Source of the DNA: an uncultured Lysobacteraceae bacterium | GTDB lineage: Bacteria; Pseudomonadota; Gammaproteobacteria; Xanthomonadales; Xanthomonadaceae | NCBI GenBank assembly: GCA_946886995.1 | Contig: CAMPJU010000086.1 | Location: 1-6,168 of the forward strand | DNA length: 6,168 bases | Reading direction: 5' to 3' | In this document: positions 6,116 through 6,168 of the stretch, in pieces | Numbering within the stretch: the first letter of the stretch is position 1 | Layout of the letters: each line of letters starts with the position of its first letter | The notes under the pieces: generated by a model | What the model saw: the letters and a program-made list of their open reading frames with translations, nothing else | The model's database searches: none | Told to the model about the DNA's origin: nothing | Position numbers and translations under genes: made by a program

Positions 6116-6168
6116 CTGTCTCTTATACACATCTCGAGCCCACGAGACACTGAGCGATCTCGTATGCC
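6116..6168 (+). other. Nextera/Illumina sequencing adapter contamination
   Basis: The last 53 bases are a library adapter, not organism DNA. In order they are the 19-bp transposon mosaic-end complement CTGTCTCTTATACACATCT (6116-6134), CGAGCCCACGAGAC (6135-6148; the standard read-2 adapter has one more C at its start), an 8-nt index ACTGAGCG (6149-6156), and ATCTCGTATGCC (6157-6168), which begins the P7 flow-cell sequence. The order and spacing are exactly those of read-through of a short Tn5-tagmented insert. The AT-rich composition also breaks sharply with the preceding DNA. Confidence 0.98.

Noticed and set aside
6116..6134. A transposon end (Tn5 mosaic end) as a natural mobile element
   Set aside because: The sequence is followed by the Illumina adapter arm, an index and P7, so it comes from library tagmentation and not from an insertion in the genome.
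5704..6150. A 148-codon minus-strand frame beginning MSRGLEMCIRDS
   Set aside because: Its first residues are translated from sequencing adapter, and the rest is antisense to the hydrolase and DUF3228-like genes.

Overview
The window is a very GC-rich stretch of bacterial DNA with strong G/C preference at third codon positions. It carries one gene on the minus strand and four on the plus strand, densely packed. The proteins (exported S66 LD-carboxypeptidase, secreted AHL-lactonase-like metallo-beta-lactamase fold protein, DUF3228-like protein) suggest a gammaproteobacterium of the Xanthomonadaceae/Lysobacteraceae type. That assignment is an inference from protein style; no taxonomic marker is present.

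Layout: (1) 1-1456, minus strand: a class A FAD-dependent aromatic-ring monooxygenase, complete at its N terminus and cut by the left edge only shortly before its expected C terminus. (2) 1457-1553: a divergent intergenic region with a possible promoter for the monooxygenase that would give a leaderless mRNA, and an inverted repeat abutting the next start codon. (3) 1554-2618, plus: an LD-carboxypeptidase (peptidase S66) with a twin-arginine-type signal peptide and an intact Ser/Glu/His triad. (4) 2619-2702: an 84-bp gap holding two TTCACGG copies flanking a complementary CCGTGA. (5) 2703-5015, plus: a soluble hybrid sensor histidine kinase, PAS-PAS-PAS-HisKA-HATPase-REC. (6) 5033-5869, plus: a secreted metallo-beta-lactamase fold hydrolase of the N-acyl homoserine lactonase family, 17 bp after the kinase behind a strong Shine-Dalgarno. 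(7) 5872-6115, plus: the N-terminal 81 codons of a DUF3228-like protein, 2 bp after the hydrolase stop. (8) 6116-6168: not genomic DNA but a Nextera/Illumina adapter with an index and the start of P7, so the contig really ends at 6115.

Genes 5-7 look like one transcription unit. A cytoplasmic kinase that ends in a receiver domain with no output domain sits directly upstream of a putative signal-degrading lactonase. A link between sensing and signal turnover is possible but is only a proximity argument. The monooxygenase and the carboxypeptidase are divergent neighbours with no obvious shared pathway. I see no RNA gene, CRISPR array, insertion sequence or phage gene, and no clearly new system. 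The most certain unusual observation is the adapter contamination, which also creates false peptide sequence on both strands.
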